Source: a virus
Direction: 5' to 3' (one strand)
Length of the DNA stretch: 64,000 bases
IMG/VR virus record: IMGVR_UViG_3300028800_000074
Span: 1-64,000 of that record
Shown here: one piece after another, positions 39,472 through 48,678 of the stretch
Position numbering within the stretch: position 1 is the first letter of the stretch
How the letters are laid out: each line of letters begins with the position of its first letter
Position numbers and translations under genes: made by a program
The notes under the pieces: model-generated
The model's input: only the letters and a program-made list of their open reading frames with translations
What the model was told of the DNA's origin: nothing
Databases searched by the model: none

Positions 39472-40575
39472 ATGACCGTTCACATGAACCCGCAAGAGGC
39501 ACGCGCCGCTTGGGCTCTGCATGCGCCCGAGTTCGCTCGCCTCGGTTTTATCGCGCCGGAAATCCAGTCCTACTACCCCTCTGGGATGAAGGAAGACTGG
39601 ACGCTGGCGTTCGACGCGCAGCCTTCGCTCCAGTCCGACCCGAACTCGGCGCTGCCGGTGATGCTCACGACGATGATCGACCCAGAAGTCGTTCGCTTCG
39701 TCTTCGCGCCGACCGAGTTCGCCGACATCTGCGGCGAAGTCCGGAAGGGTACGTGGCTCGACGAGACGATCCTCTTCCCGGTCGTTGAACACACCGGCGA
39801 GGTCGCGCCCTACGGCGACGACTTCAACAGCGGCGCGTCCGGGGTCAACATGAACTGGCCCCCGAGGCAGAGCTACCTGTTCCAGATCATCAAGCAGTAC
39901 GGACAGCGTGCGCTTGAGCGGGCGGGGCTCGGCAAGATCGACTACGTGAGCGAGATCGACAAGGCTGCGGCCGACGTCGTGAACCGCTTCCACAACCTCG
40001 CCTACGCGTTCGGCATCCTAGGCCTCATCAACTACGGCATGTTGAACGACCCGGCGCTCCCGGCGTCGCTCACCCCGGGCGTCAAGGCGAACGGAAACGG
40101 CAACGTCTGGATTTTCAACAATCTGCCGAACGCCAGCGCCAACGAGGTCTACAACGACATCCTCGCCCTCTACCAGTCGCTCATCTCGCGCACCTACGGC
40201 CTCGTCAACAAGAAGTCGAAGCTGACGCTCGTGATGTCGCCGGGTTCCGAGATGGCGATGGACTTCGCCAACGGCTTCAACGTCCACACGAGCGACATCC
40301 TCGCGAAGGCGTTCCCGAACCTCACGATCAAGACCGCGCCGCAGTACGGCGTGCTCTCTGCGGCCAACCCGCAGGGGATCACCGGGGGCAACTTCGTGCA
40401 GCTCTTCGCCGAGGAGTTCGAGGGGACCAAGACCGTGATGGCCGCCTTCAACGAGAAGCAGCGCGCCTTCCCCATCATCAAGGAGATGTCGTCCTTCAAG
40501 CAGAAGGTCGCCTCCGGCGTGTGGGGCACCGTGATCCGACGGCCGCTCGCCGTCGCATCCATGATCGGGGTGTAA
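39472..40575 (+). CDS. Major capsid protein (DUF2184 family)
   Basis: 367 residues. The sequence fits the DUF2184 family of HK97-fold capsid proteins: EVVRFVFAPTEFADICGEVR around 65-85, then the central KQYGQRALERAGLGKIDYVS, and later EFEGTKTVMAAFNEKQRAFP near the C-terminus. It begins with AGGAG upstream of the ATG and follows the decoration protein as in other myoviruses. It would form the icosahedral shell. No N-terminal propeptide is apparent, so cleavage by the upstream protease is not shown here. Confidence 0.9.
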   Translation: MTVHMNPQEARAAWALHAPEFARLGFIAPEIQSYYPSGMKEDWTLAFDAQPSLQSDPNSALPVMLTTMIDPEVVRFVFAPTEFADICGEVRKGTWLDETILFPVVEHTGEVAPYGDDFNSGASGVNMNWPPRQSYLFQIIKQYGQRALERAGLGKIDYVSEIDKAAADVVNRFHNLAYAFGILGLINYGMLNDPALPASLTPGVKANGNGNVWIFNNLPNASANEVYNDILALYQSLISRTYGLVNKKSKLTLVMSPGSEMAMDFANGFNVHTSDILAKAFPNLTIKTAPQYGVLSAANPQGITGGNFVQLFAEEFEGTKTVMAAFNEKQRAFPIIKEMSSFKQKVASGVWGTVIRRPLAVASMIGV

Positions 40576-40644
40576 CCCCGGCCATATCGCACCGGGTCGG
40601 CGAGAGAGAGCGACCCAAACTTCCAAAACTGAAAGCAGGACATC

Positions 40645-41214
40645 ATGCCTCAAGCCGCAAGGCGGGAGCAGTCGATTGCGCACGCAGGCGCGACCGGCAC
40701 CGCCACCGTAACCGTCGCCTCGAAGCACCCGCAAGACATCGAGCTGCGGGTGATGGAGAAGTACACGCAGCGCGTCACCTATCAGTCGATGACTGTCGAC
40801 GAAGAGCACTGGCGCTCGAAGGGCCGACACTACGTCGTCAAGGGCAACTCGAAGCCGACGAACGGCAACTATCGAGCCCCGATTGCAGGCGGCTACGCGC
40901 TTACTCGCGGCATCCCGGCCGAGTTCTGGGATGAGTGGTGCAAGCAGAACGAGGGCAGTCCGCTGCTCAAGCCGGACGGCTTCGACGGCCAGCCTATCCT
41001 CCACGCTCTTGAGCGACCGCGCGAGGTCGCCGCATGGGCCAAGGATCACGCGTTCGTCCGCTCGAACATGGAGCCTATGTCGCCGGAGGACGATCCGCGC
41101 AACCCGAAGAACCCCTACGGCATCAAGGTCAAGCCGGACGAAGACGGCGGCAACGAGTTCTTCTTCGACGAAGAAGGCGAAGAAATCGCCGACAAGGCCG
41201 CGCGTCAGGCCTGA
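40645..41214 (+). CDS. Head-region protein, unknown
   Basis: 189 residues, beginning MPQAARREQSIAHAGATGTA. Beta-rich then acidic C-terminus (FFFDEEGEEIADKAARQA). The ATG of the next gene overlaps its stop. Position between capsid and DUF4054 suggests a head or connector role. Confidence 0.65.
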   Translation: MPQAARREQSIAHAGATGTATVTVASKHPQDIELRVMEKYTQRVTYQSMTVDEEHWRSKGRHYVVKGNSKPTNGNYRAPIAGGYALTRGIPAEFWDEWCKQNEGSPLLKPDGFDGQPILHALERPREVAAWAKDHAFVRSNMEPMSPEDDPRNPKNPYGIKVKPDEDGGNEFFFDEEGEEIADKAARQA

Positions 41215-41696
41215 TGGGCGTCGTCGTCCCGTCGTTCGACTATGCGGGGTGGGCTCTGGCCTACCCCGAACTCGCGCGTGCCGACGGCGTCTACCCAGAC
41301 GGCACGCCGTGGTCGATGAGCGACACTGTCGCGACCATGCTGTGGAAGGACGCCGGTCTGCCGGGCGGTTACTTCCGAAACGACGGCGGCGGCCGATGCA
41401 ACGACGTCGCCACGGCGGCGTCGATCCTCTTCAAGGTCACGGCGCATCTCGCGGCTCTGTGGATCAGACGGCAGCGAGACGTCGAGACCGGCTTCGTGGT
41501 CGGCAGGATCGCCTCAGGAGGCCAAGGAGGCGTGTCCGGCTCGATCCAGAACGATTATCCGCCCGGGACGCCGCAGTGGTGGCAGCAGACCTCCTACGGC
41601 TCTGACGCGTGGTCGCAGATGGCTCCATTCCGGGGCTTCGCCTACGTGCCCGGCCACAGTCGAAATATGAACCCTTGGTGGCCTTGGGCCTACTGA
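41214..41696 (+). CDS. DUF4054-type head-tail connector
   Basis: 160 residues from ATG 41214: the start FDYAGWALAYPELARADGVY is the DUF4054 pattern of adaptor proteins that sit below the portal. A helical centre (NDVATAASILFKVTAHLAAL) follows and a Trp/Tyr-rich end. It would join head and tail. It overlaps the previous stop by 1-4 nt. Confidence 0.75.
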   Translation: MGVVVPSFDYAGWALAYPELARADGVYPDGTPWSMSDTVATMLWKDAGLPGGYFRNDGGGRCNDVATAASILFKVTAHLAALWIRRQRDVETGFVVGRIASGGQGGVSGSIQNDYPPGTPQWWQQTSYGSDAWSQMAPFRGFAYVPGHSRNMNPWWPWAY

Positions 41697-41714
41697 CCGA
41701 AAGGAACATCGATC

Positions 41715-42347
41715 ATGAGCGGCGGACAATTCCCTTTCATCCCGACCATCCTCACGTCCATGGGCGACATGCCCCTCAACTTCCAGCCGTCGTTCAGTGC
41801 GACGCAGGTCGGCTCGGCCGCGCAGGGAGCTGCGAACTCGTCCGTGCGCGAGAGCGGCAACATGTATATCTACTCCGGCCCGACGATCTCGCCGACCGGC
41901 ACTGGCGGTGCCAAGGTCGTGGCCTTCTTCGCCATCCCGGCGAACGCCTTCGACATCGCAGGGCGCACGCTCACGCTTATGGCGAGCGGCGGCTTCGCGG
42001 TGAACGCGAACACGAAGGCCATCACCCTCGTCGTCACCGCGACGTTGCCGGTTCTCAATTCGAACGCTCCCTCCGGCACGACCATCGCCTCGACCGGCGC
42101 GGTGACGACGAGCGGCGCGGGATGGGCAATCGGCGCTCAGATCACGAAGTACGGCAACCCGGGCTCGAACACGCAGACCGCCGTCCACAATGCGGCGCAG
42201 TGCGGCGCGGCCGTCGAGGCGCTGACGCTTCCGTCGGCGCTGACCTTGAACGAGAGCGTGGTCAACTATGTCGCGGTCTGTCTCAACAACACGACCACGA
42301 ACACCGACTCGACCCTCGCCCTCTTCGAGGCGACGTGGAACAACTAA
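41715..42347 (+). CDS. Structural beta-rich protein, unknown
   Basis: 210 residues. Repetitive beta pattern (SVRESGNMYIYSGPTISPTG, then GFAVNANTKAITLVVTATLP). It resembles capsid decoration or head-fibre proteins; no motif proves this. It lies between the connector and a tiny membrane protein. Confidence 0.65.
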   Translation: MSGGQFPFIPTILTSMGDMPLNFQPSFSATQVGSAAQGAANSSVRESGNMYIYSGPTISPTGTGGAKVVAFFAIPANAFDIAGRTLTLMASGGFAVNANTKAITLVVTATLPVLNSNAPSGTTIASTGAVTTSGAGWAIGAQITKYGNPGSNTQTAVHNAAQCGAAVEALTLPSALTLNESVVNYVAVCLNNTTTNTDSTLALFEATWNN

Positions 42348-42418
42348 GGGACGTCGCGGGCTGGGTCTTCTTCGCCTTCATCGTCATCGGCCTCGCCCTT
42401 ATGTGGGTCCATGGTTAA
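42335..42418 (+). CDS. 27-residue membrane peptide
   Basis: GTG 42335, six bases after GAGG, overlaps the end of the upstream gene in another frame and encodes MEQLRDVAGWVFFAFIVIGL and a short end to residue 27. A single hydrophobic helix covers residues 9-23. Its stop overlaps the start of the next gene by 8 nt. Its place in a tight chain and clean membrane profile suggest a real small protein. Confidence 0.5.
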   Translation: MEQLRDVAGWVFFAFIVIGLALMWVHG

Positions 42419-42857
42419 GGCGTCCGGTGGTGACCGTTGGCGTCACCGCATGGACGCCGTCAGGACCGCGCTAGAAGAGGCGAAGGCGGTCGACGTCGGC
42501 TTCATGCCCGGCGCGAAGTATCCAGACGGAACCCCGGTCGCGCTCGTCGCGGCGGTGCAGAACTTCGGCGCTCCGTCGCGTGGCATCCCTCCACGTCCCT
42601 TCTTCACCGAGATGATCCGAGAGCGCAGCGGCGAGTGGCCGCAGGCGATCAAGGAGTTCCTGAAGGTCGGCGACTTCAACACGAAGGACGCGCTGGAGCA
42701 CATGGGCGAGTTGATCAAGGGCGAGCTGCAACAGAAGATCAACACCTTCCAAGGCGTCCCGCTCGCGGCGGCGACGATCAAGAAGAAGGGCTTCGACAAG
42801 CAGCTCGTCGACACGTCGCACATGATCAACAGCGTCGACTATCAGGTGGTAAAATGA
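42411..42857 (+). CDS. HK97 gp10-like tail-completion/neck protein
   Basis: 148 residues. The region at 35-65 (GTPVALVAAVQNFGAPSRGI followed by PPRPFFTEMI) is the pattern of the HK97 gp10 family, with P-x-R-P-F. A helical middle follows, then TIKKKGFDKQLVDTSHMINS. These proteins complete the head-tail joint. It overlaps the membrane peptide. Confidence 0.78.
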   Translation: MVKASGGDRWRHRMDAVRTALEEAKAVDVGFMPGAKYPDGTPVALVAAVQNFGAPSRGIPPRPFFTEMIRERSGEWPQAIKEFLKVGDFNTKDALEHMGELIKGELQQKINTFQGVPLAAATIKKKGFDKQLVDTSHMINSVDYQVVK

Positions 42858-43186
42858 ACGGTCGCATGCTCACTGACGGCTCACCGGTCCCAGAGGACGG
42901 ATCGCATATCGAGCTGAAGCCCAATGGCCAGCAGAAGGACTACATCGTCCTAACGCCGGAAGAGCGAGCGAAGGGGTTCGTTCGCCCTGTCCGCAGGAAG
43001 TACATCCACCTGAAGTGCGGCAGCGTGACGTCCATGGGGCCGTCCATCGCCGAGACCTATGCGCGTGATCCGCACTTCTACAGCGGAACCTTCTGCGTCG
43101 CGTGCGGCAAGCACTTCCCGGTCGGCCCTCTCGATATGGGCGGTGAGTTCGTCTGGGACGGCACCGAAGAGGCGGTCGGAACTTAA
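42854..43186 (+). CDS. Small zinc-binding phage protein
   Basis: 110 residues from ATG 42854. The C-terminal half holds HLKCGSVTSM and TFCVACGKHF, a Cys set (C56, then CVAC) likely to bind zinc. The start overlaps the upstream stop (ATGA). Unknown role at the head-tail interface. Confidence 0.65.
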   Translation: MNGRMLTDGSPVPEDGSHIELKPNGQQKDYIVLTPEERAKGFVRPVRRKYIHLKCGSVTSMGPSIAETYARDPHFYSGTFCVACGKHFPVGPLDMGGEFVWDGTEEAVGT

Positions 43187-43615
43187 GTGGTCGACTTCGC
43201 CCTCGTAACCGCAGGCGTCGCCAGCGCCATCAATCCGCGCGAGACGGTGATGATCACGCCGTCGACCGGGCCGAGCGCGCCGAACACGGCAGCTCAGCGC
43301 ACGCCGACGTTCGGCACCCCGCGCAATGCTCAGGCTCAGTTTCAGCGCCTGTCGTACAACGATCTCCAGCAGATCGAGTCGTCCGGCATCAACATTCAAG
43401 GCGCTCGATTCAAGATCATCGTCCACGGGCCCATCGACGGCATCAACCGTTCGACCGGTCAGGGCGGCGATCTCGTCACGCGCATCCGCGTCGACCAGAC
43501 CGTGTGGAAGTGCGTGCTCGTCCTTGATCGCTTCTACGGCACGCATGGCGAGGTTCGCTGGACCTCGGCCGTGGTGACGCAGCAAGACGCCGCACCGGTC
43601 TTCCAGAACAACTGA
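43187..43615 (+). CDS. Neck/tail-proximal protein
   Basis: 142 residues from GTG 43187. N-terminal segment MVDFALVTAGVASAINPRET and a beta-rich core (ARFKIIVHGPIDGINRSTGQ, then VWKCVLVLDRFYGTHGEVRW). Position between zinc protein and terminator-like gene fits a tail-joining role. No family name was assigned. Confidence 0.65.
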   Translation: MVDFALVTAGVASAINPRETVMITPSTGPSAPNTAAQRTPTFGTPRNAQAQFQRLSYNDLQQIESSGINIQGARFKIIVHGPIDGINRSTGQGGDLVTRIRVDQTVWKCVLVLDRFYGTHGEVRWTSAVVTQQDAAPVFQNN

Positions 43616-44352
43616 TGCTCCTTCCGTCGCCAAATCAGGTCACGGCGCAATCGGACATGGTCTCGTTTCTCGGGACGATGTTCTCGGGCGTCGAAGTGAT
43701 CGAAGGCCTCGACAATCGAGTGCCGGAGCCCGCTGGGTCAGACTTCATCGTCGTGACCCCGACCACGCGTCAGGCGCTCGGCTCGAACCTCGAAGTCTGG
43801 TCGGACGTCGTCTTCACCGCGACGATCTCCGGCAACACGCTCACCGTTTCGGCGGTCTCGTTCGGGACTATCGATCTCTCGAACAGCAATCAGCCTTCAC
43901 TGTGGGGCGTTGGGGTCGCCGATGCAACGCCGATCCTTTCACAGGTCAGCGGAACGCCGGGCGGCGTTGGCGTCTACACGCTCGGAGGATCGGCGCAGAC
44001 GGTCTCGACGCCGACCACCATGGCGGCCGGAGAGATCATTGTGATGCGCCCGATGGCGATCACGATGCAGCTCGACTTCCATACCGCCAACGTGACCGAC
44101 GCCGCCGATATGTCGGCCGCCTTCTCGGTCCTGTTCGGCACGCTGCAATCGACCGACGCTTTCAGAGGCTACGGCCACGGCGTCGGACCTCTCTACGCCG
44201 ACGACCCTCATCTCGCTCCGTTCGTCAACGCCGAACAGGAGTGGGAGCAACGATGGGTCGTCAACGCGACCGTTCAGGCCTTCCAGCAGGTCGAGTGGCC
44301 GCAACAGTTCATGTCTCAAGTTCAGGTGACGTTCGTCCGTGCGGGCGTCTGA
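43615..44352 (+). CDS. Tail terminator (LIC_12616-like) with inserted beta module
   Basis: 245 residues. Residues ~1-60 and 145-245 fit a LIC_12616-type tail terminator (NQVTAQSDMVSFLGTMFSG; ADMSAAFSVLFGTLQSTDAF; YADDPHLAPFVNAEQEWEQR). Between them lies a foreign ~75-residue beta module (TATISGNTLTVSAVSFGTID, then VSGTPGGVGVYTLGG) of the kind in the decoration, sheath and J proteins. The terminator caps the tail tube. It precedes the sheath gene. Confidence 0.75.
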   Translation: MLLPSPNQVTAQSDMVSFLGTMFSGVEVIEGLDNRVPEPAGSDFIVVTPTTRQALGSNLEVWSDVVFTATISGNTLTVSAVSFGTIDLSNSNQPSLWGVGVADATPILSQVSGTPGGVGVYTLGGSAQTVSTPTTMAAGEIIVMRPMAITMQLDFHTANVTDAADMSAAFSVLFGTLQSTDAFRGYGHGVGPLYADDPHLAPFVNAEQEWEQRWVVNATVQAFQQVEWPQQFMSQVQVTFVRAGV

Positions 44353-44371
44353 GCGATAGGAGAGCCGAAAA

Positions 44372-46348
44372 GTGACCACGATCCCGGTTTCGTTTATCGC
44401 CAACGTCATCCCCTCCGTCATTCAAGCGGGCGGAGCGGCGTTGGTTCTCAACGGCCTGATGCTGACGACCTCTCAGCGTCTTCCGACTGGCACCGTGCAG
44501 GGCTACGGCTCGGCGGCCAACGTCGGCACCTATTTCGGGCTCAGCTCGAACGAGTATTTGAAGGCGCAGCAATACTTCAACTCGTACCTGCTCGCATCGC
44601 AGTACCCGGGGCAGATTCTCGTCGCGCAGTTCACGCCGACCGACGTCCCCGGATGGGTGCGAGGCGGATCGATTGCCGGTTTGACGGTGCCTCAGGTCGC
44701 GGCGCTCACCGGCAACATCTCCATCGCCATCGGCGGCGGCACCTACACGGCGACCGGCTTGTCGCTGTCGAGCGCGACCTCCTACAGCGCGGCGGCGACG
44801 CTGATCCAGACCGCGCTCAACACGACCTTGCCCACCGGCTTCACGAGCACCGCCACGTCGGGCTCAATCGTCGCGGTGTCGTCGACCTTCCAAGGTTCGA
44901 TTGCAGGCAACGTGCTCACCGTCACCAGCGCGCCGTCGAACCTGCTTGTTCGAGGCGCGATCATCACGGTCGGCGCGTCGGTCGGCACGCAGATCACGGA
45001 GCAGCTCACTTCGACCGGCGCGGCGAACGGCGGCGTCGGCACCTACGCGGTCTCGATCTATCAGTCGGTCCCGCTGGGCACGAACTTCACCGCGACCTAC
45101 GGCACGCTCACCCTGTCGGCCCCTCCGGCGTCGGGCACGGCGTCGATTGGGATGCAGATTTCCGGCACGGGCGTGACGGCCGGGACGCAGCTCATGCAGG
45201 CGGGGCCGGGAACGGCCGGACAATCGTTCTACGTCTCGCCGTCGCAGACCGTGACCAATCAGACGATCACGGGCGTGTGGCCGCCTCTCACGGTGACCTA
45301 CGACTCGATCTCTGGCGGCATCCTGATCACGGCGGGCAATGTTGGAGCGATCTCGACCGCCGCAGCGGCGACCGGCTCGCTTGCGACGTCTCTCAACCTC
45401 ACGACCGCGACCGGCGCAACCGTCAGTCAGGGCGCAGCCGGTGTGACGCCGGGCGCGTTCATGCCGAACATCGTCTCGGCGACCCAGAACTGGGCGAGCT
45501 TCTTCACGCTCTACGATCCGGACGACGCTGGCGCTAACACCGGACAGTGGGCCTCGAAGGTCGCATTTTCTTCGTGGGCGACGGCGCAGAACAACCGGTA
45601 CCTCTACCTCGGGTGGGATACCGACATTCAGCCGACGCTCCAGTTTAGCTGCACCACGTCGTTCGCTTACGCGGTCGGTCCGAACGGGACGAACTCTTCG
45701 GGCACGATGCCGATCTACGATCCCAACAATACGGGCAAGGCGGCGTTCGTCGCGGGCTGCATCGCGAGCATCAACTTCGGCGCGCTCAACGGCCGAACCA
45801 CGATGGCGTTCAGGCAGCAGAGTGGTCAGGTCGCCGACGTCACGACCGGCACCGCCTACACGAACCTGCTCAACAACGGCTACAACTTCTACGGCGCTTA
45901 TTCGACCGCCAATCAGGGGTACACGTTCCTCTACAACGGGTCGGTCACCGGGCCGTATCTGTGGGCTGATTCCTATGTGAACCAGATCTACATGAACGCG
46001 GCATTTCAGGTCGACATGATCAGCCTCATGACGACCGTTCCGTCGATCCCGTACAACACCACGGGTGCGACGATGGTCGAGACCTCGCTGCTCCCGACCA
46101 TCAATCAGATGGTCAACTTCGGAGCCGTCGTTCCCGGCATTTCGCTGAGCGGCAACGAGATCGCGGCGGTCAACGCCATCGCGGGCTTCGACGTCTCCGG
46201 CATCCTCTTCAACGCCGGATGGTACTTCCAGATGCAGCCCGCGATCCCGTCGACGAGACGCGCTCGCACGACGCCGCCGATCTACTTCTTTTATTGCGAT
46301 GGCGGTTCCATTCAGCAGATGACGCTTAACAGCGTCGAGCTTCAGTAA
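44372..46348 (+). CDS. Tail sheath protein (DUF3383) with inserted beta modules
   Basis: 658 residues from GTG 44372 with AGGAGAG upstream. N-terminus FIANVIPSVIQAGGAALVLN and C-terminal FNAGWYFQMQPAIPSTRRAR fit the DUF3383 sheath-type family, evidence for a contractile tail. About 165-310 is a repeated beta-rich insertion (GSIAGNVLTVTSAPSNLLVR; SIGMQISGTGVTAGTQLMQA) like that in other virion proteins. The sheath contracts to drive the tube through the host envelope. It is larger than usual for the family because of the insertion. Confidence 0.88.
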   Translation: MTTIPVSFIANVIPSVIQAGGAALVLNGLMLTTSQRLPTGTVQGYGSAANVGTYFGLSSNEYLKAQQYFNSYLLASQYPGQILVAQFTPTDVPGWVRGGSIAGLTVPQVAALTGNISIAIGGGTYTATGLSLSSATSYSAAATLIQTALNTTLPTGFTSTATSGSIVAVSSTFQGSIAGNVLTVTSAPSNLLVRGAIITVGASVGTQITEQLTSTGAANGGVGTYAVSIYQSVPLGTNFTATYGTLTLSAPPASGTASIGMQISGTGVTAGTQLMQAGPGTAGQSFYVSPSQTVTNQTITGVWPPLTVTYDSISGGILITAGNVGAISTAAAATGSLATSLNLTTATGATVSQGAAGVTPGAFMPNIVSATQNWASFFTLYDPDDAGANTGQWASKVAFSSWATAQNNRYLYLGWDTDIQPTLQFSCTTSFAYAVGPNGTNSSGTMPIYDPNNTGKAAFVAGCIASINFGALNGRTTMAFRQQSGQVADVTTGTAYTNLLNNGYNFYGAYSTANQGYTFLYNGSVTGPYLWADSYVNQIYMNAAFQVDMISLMTTVPSIPYNTTGATMVETSLLPTINQMVNFGAVVPGISLSGNEIAAVNAIAGFDVSGILFNAGWYFQMQPAIPSTRRARTTPPIYFFYCDGGSIQQMTLNSVELQ

Positions 46349-46386
46349 CCTAGCGCCAATCGAGCCCCGTTAAGGAGAACTGTCTC

Positions 46387-46857
46387 ATGGCAACGCAGAT
46401 CACGTCGCTCGATTGCATCTTCATGCTCGGGGTGACGAACGTCTACAACAACCCCATCAAGCTCTCGAACTTCTCGGCCGACGACATCTTCACCACCGAG
46501 AACTTGGCGGTCGGCGAGTTCGTGATGGGCATCGACGGCTTCCTGACGGGCGGCGCGCTCAACGTGCCGACCCCGATGACGATCTCGCTGCAAGCCGACT
46601 CGCCGTCCATCGTCCTCTTCGACGACTGGTACCTCTACATGAAGCAGAACGACACGCTGGCGTGGGCGTTCGGAACCGTGGCCTTCCCGTCGCTCGGTAA
46701 GAAGTTCACGCTCGATAGGGGCGGCCTTCGAAACTACAAGATGATCGCCGACGCACGGAAGACGCTCCAGCCGGTGCAGTACACCATCATCTGGCAGAAC
46801 CCGCTTCCAGCGCCGTCGGCGCAGGCGACGCTCGCCGTCCCGCCTGCCGGGCACTAA
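46387..46857 (+). CDS. Tail tube protein (DUF3277-like)
   Basis: 156 residues. A beta-barrel pattern (TTENLAVGEFVMGIDGFLTG; TPMTISLQADSPSIVLFDDW; FAFGTVAFPS-like stretches) and position straight after the sheath fit the tube protein of DUF3277 type (KPP10-like). A strong ribosome site (AAGGAG) precedes it. It would form the inner tail tube. Confidence 0.82.
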   Translation: MATQITSLDCIFMLGVTNVYNNPIKLSNFSADDIFTTENLAVGEFVMGIDGFLTGGALNVPTPMTISLQADSPSIVLFDDWYLYMKQNDTLAWAFGTVAFPSLGKKFTLDRGGLRNYKMIADARKTLQPVQYTIIWQNPLPAPSAQATLAVPPAGH

Positions 46858-46862
46858 GCCGT

Positions 46863-48110
46863 ATGATCAGGCGTATTGTCGCGGCGCTCGTCGCCGCATC
46901 CCTCGCGGTCGCCTGCGCCACCGCGAGGTCGTCGTCTCCTTCCGTCGGAAAGGGATACCAGCGGGTCACTCAGGATTGGACCGGCTCGTCGACATCCGGC
47001 CACTTCGTCGACCCGAGCCTGTCGTCGCAGTCTGCGAACCTGTGGAACCACTATCAGGGCATCGCGGTCCTCTACGCCGAGTGGAAGACGAATCAGCCTC
47101 AGGCGAGCGATGCGCTGAGCCGCATCAAGGCGGAGGCCGCGTGGGTCAAAGCTACGTGGCCAAACGCCTCGACGTGGTCAAGTTGCGGCACCGGGGCAAT
47201 GCTCCCGGCCCTCGACGACGTCGCATGGACCGCGCATGCCTTCCTCGTCTTCAACGAGGTCACTGGCGACAAGTTCTGGCTCACGGCGGCGAAGAACGCC
47301 ATCGATTGCTCGGGCAACCGCTGGTACGACCCGAACTGGGGCGGCCTCTGGTACAACGACGCCAAGGTCTCGAAGCGCAGCTACACAGCCGAACTCGTCT
47401 TCGACATGCTGCGCTACGACGAGCTGGCGCACGTCAGCGACTATCTCGGCGACGCCCAGTACACCTATCAGTGGGCGACCACGAACGTCGCCCCTTGCGG
47501 CTCGGGCGTCATCGCCGGGGTCAGCTCGAACTGCCTCTACCGCAGCGATGGAGGCTTCTGGGACGGCGTCGGCGCGAACGGCAATGCGGTCTTGCCAACG
47601 ACGCAGACTTCGCCCACGCCTCCACCCGCCGACGCGACGGGGACGCCCTACCAGATTCAGCTAGCGGCGACGCTTCCCTCGTGGGGCTGGAGCGTCACCT
47701 TCCTCGAAGGCAACATGATGTGGAGCGTCGTCGCGGCGAAGCTCAACGCCATCTCGCCGAACCCTGCCTTCGCCGCACAGATCAACGCCACGGCCGCGTT
47801 CATGGCGGCGCATGAGAGCTATCAGGGCGGCTTCCTCGATGATCAGGACGCCAACACCGACGCCGCAGCGGCCTACTTCTACCGGACGTTCGCCGAGCCG
47901 CTCCTGACCAGCGCCAACAAGACGAAGATCGACGCGATGTACGCGGCGACCGCAAGCGGCGTCGTGGCAGGGAACTGGAGCTGGGATTGGCAGCTTCCCG
48001 CGTCGTGCGGCGTCTGGTGCAATCAGGGGTTCGGTTCATCGGCCGACCCGAAGGCTCCGCTCGCGCCAATCGCGAACTCGACCATGTGGGCCGTGATGGG
48101 AGGCCTCTGA
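46863..48110 (+). CDS. GH76-like exported lipoprotein
   Basis: 415 residues with a lipoprotein signal ending at LAVAC (Cys19). The mature part resembles glycoside hydrolase family 76 (alpha-1,6-mannanase-type, (alpha/alpha)6 barrel): an acidic pair in LDDVAWTAHAFLVFNEVTGD at about 117-118, AAKNAIDCSGNRWYDPNWGG, and a later WGWSVTFLEGNMMWSVVAAK. It might degrade or modify surface glycans. It stands alone between the tube and chaperone genes, where no envelope enzyme is expected, so it looks like a 'moron'. Confidence 0.62.
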   Translation: MIRRIVAALVAASLAVACATARSSSPSVGKGYQRVTQDWTGSSTSGHFVDPSLSSQSANLWNHYQGIAVLYAEWKTNQPQASDALSRIKAEAAWVKATWPNASTWSSCGTGAMLPALDDVAWTAHAFLVFNEVTGDKFWLTAAKNAIDCSGNRWYDPNWGGLWYNDAKVSKRSYTAELVFDMLRYDELAHVSDYLGDAQYTYQWATTNVAPCGSGVIAGVSSNCLYRSDGGFWDGVGANGNAVLPTTQTSPTPPPADATGTPYQIQLAATLPSWGWSVTFLEGNMMWSVVAAKLNAISPNPAFAAQINATAAFMAAHESYQGGFLDDQDANTDAAAAYFYRTFAEPLLTSANKTKIDAMYAATASGVVAGNWSWDWQLPASCGVWCNQGFGSSADPKAPLAPIANSTMWAVMGGL

Positions 48111-48147
48111 CCTTTCCCCTCAAACAAGCCAACGGAAGGAGAGAGCC

Positions 48148-48678
48148 GTGGCGCTTCAAGAAGTACGTGTCATAGTCCCCAAGCTCGGGGGCAAGAACCG
48201 CGACGAAGGCAAGGCGTTCCTCTTGAAGGAGATGACCGCCTACGATGCCGAATACTGGGGCGGCGAGATCGGCGATCTCTTCATCCAGTACGGGCTCGCC
48301 GAAGTGGTCGAGTCCGGCATGGCCGGTGTCGCGCAGAACATCGGCAAGGTGTTCAACAGCGGCGGGCGCATCCCGTTCGCCGAGGCTCACCGCAAGACCG
48401 AGCGCCTGATGCAGTGCGTCTACGTGATCCCAGACAAGTCGAAGCCGGACTTCGTGCGTCAGCTCCACGAGACCGACATCGAAGACCCGGACACGCGCAT
48501 CTGGCTCAAGCGGCAGGTTCTCGAACTGCACGTAAATTTTTCGACGCTCTTGAGCCGATTGGTCGCGGCTTTAGGGCTTTCTTCGACGACCTTGGCGTCG
48601 AGCCTGTCGGATACCCAAACGTCCCCGACACCATCGCCGCCTGCCTATCGGCCAGCACGTCACCAGCCGAGACGTTGA
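48148..48678 (+). CDS. Tail assembly chaperone, zero-frame product
   Basis: 176 residues from GTG 48148, with GGAAGGAGAGAG upstream. The first 131 residues (VRVIVPKLGGKNRDEGKAFL; AYDAEYWGGEIGDLFIQYG) look like the helical chaperone seen before tape measure genes. The end after about residue 131 is Ser/Thr/Pro-rich and unlikely to be conserved, as expected if most ribosomes stop here and a few shift to the -1 frame. Confidence 0.75.
   Translation: MALQEVRVIVPKLGGKNRDEGKAFLLKEMTAYDAEYWGGEIGDLFIQYGLAEVVESGMAGVAQNIGKVFNSGGRIPFAEAHRKTERLMQCVYVIPDKSKPDFVRQLHETDIEDPDTRIWLKRQVLELHVNFSTLLSRLVAALGLSSTTLASSLSDTQTSPTPSPPAYRPARHQPRR

Noticed and set aside
44653-45537. Long alternative frames inside the sheath and other virion genes
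   Set aside because: Their translations are His/Arg/Asp-rich nonsense typical of shifted GC-rich frames; the listed frames carry recognisable families.
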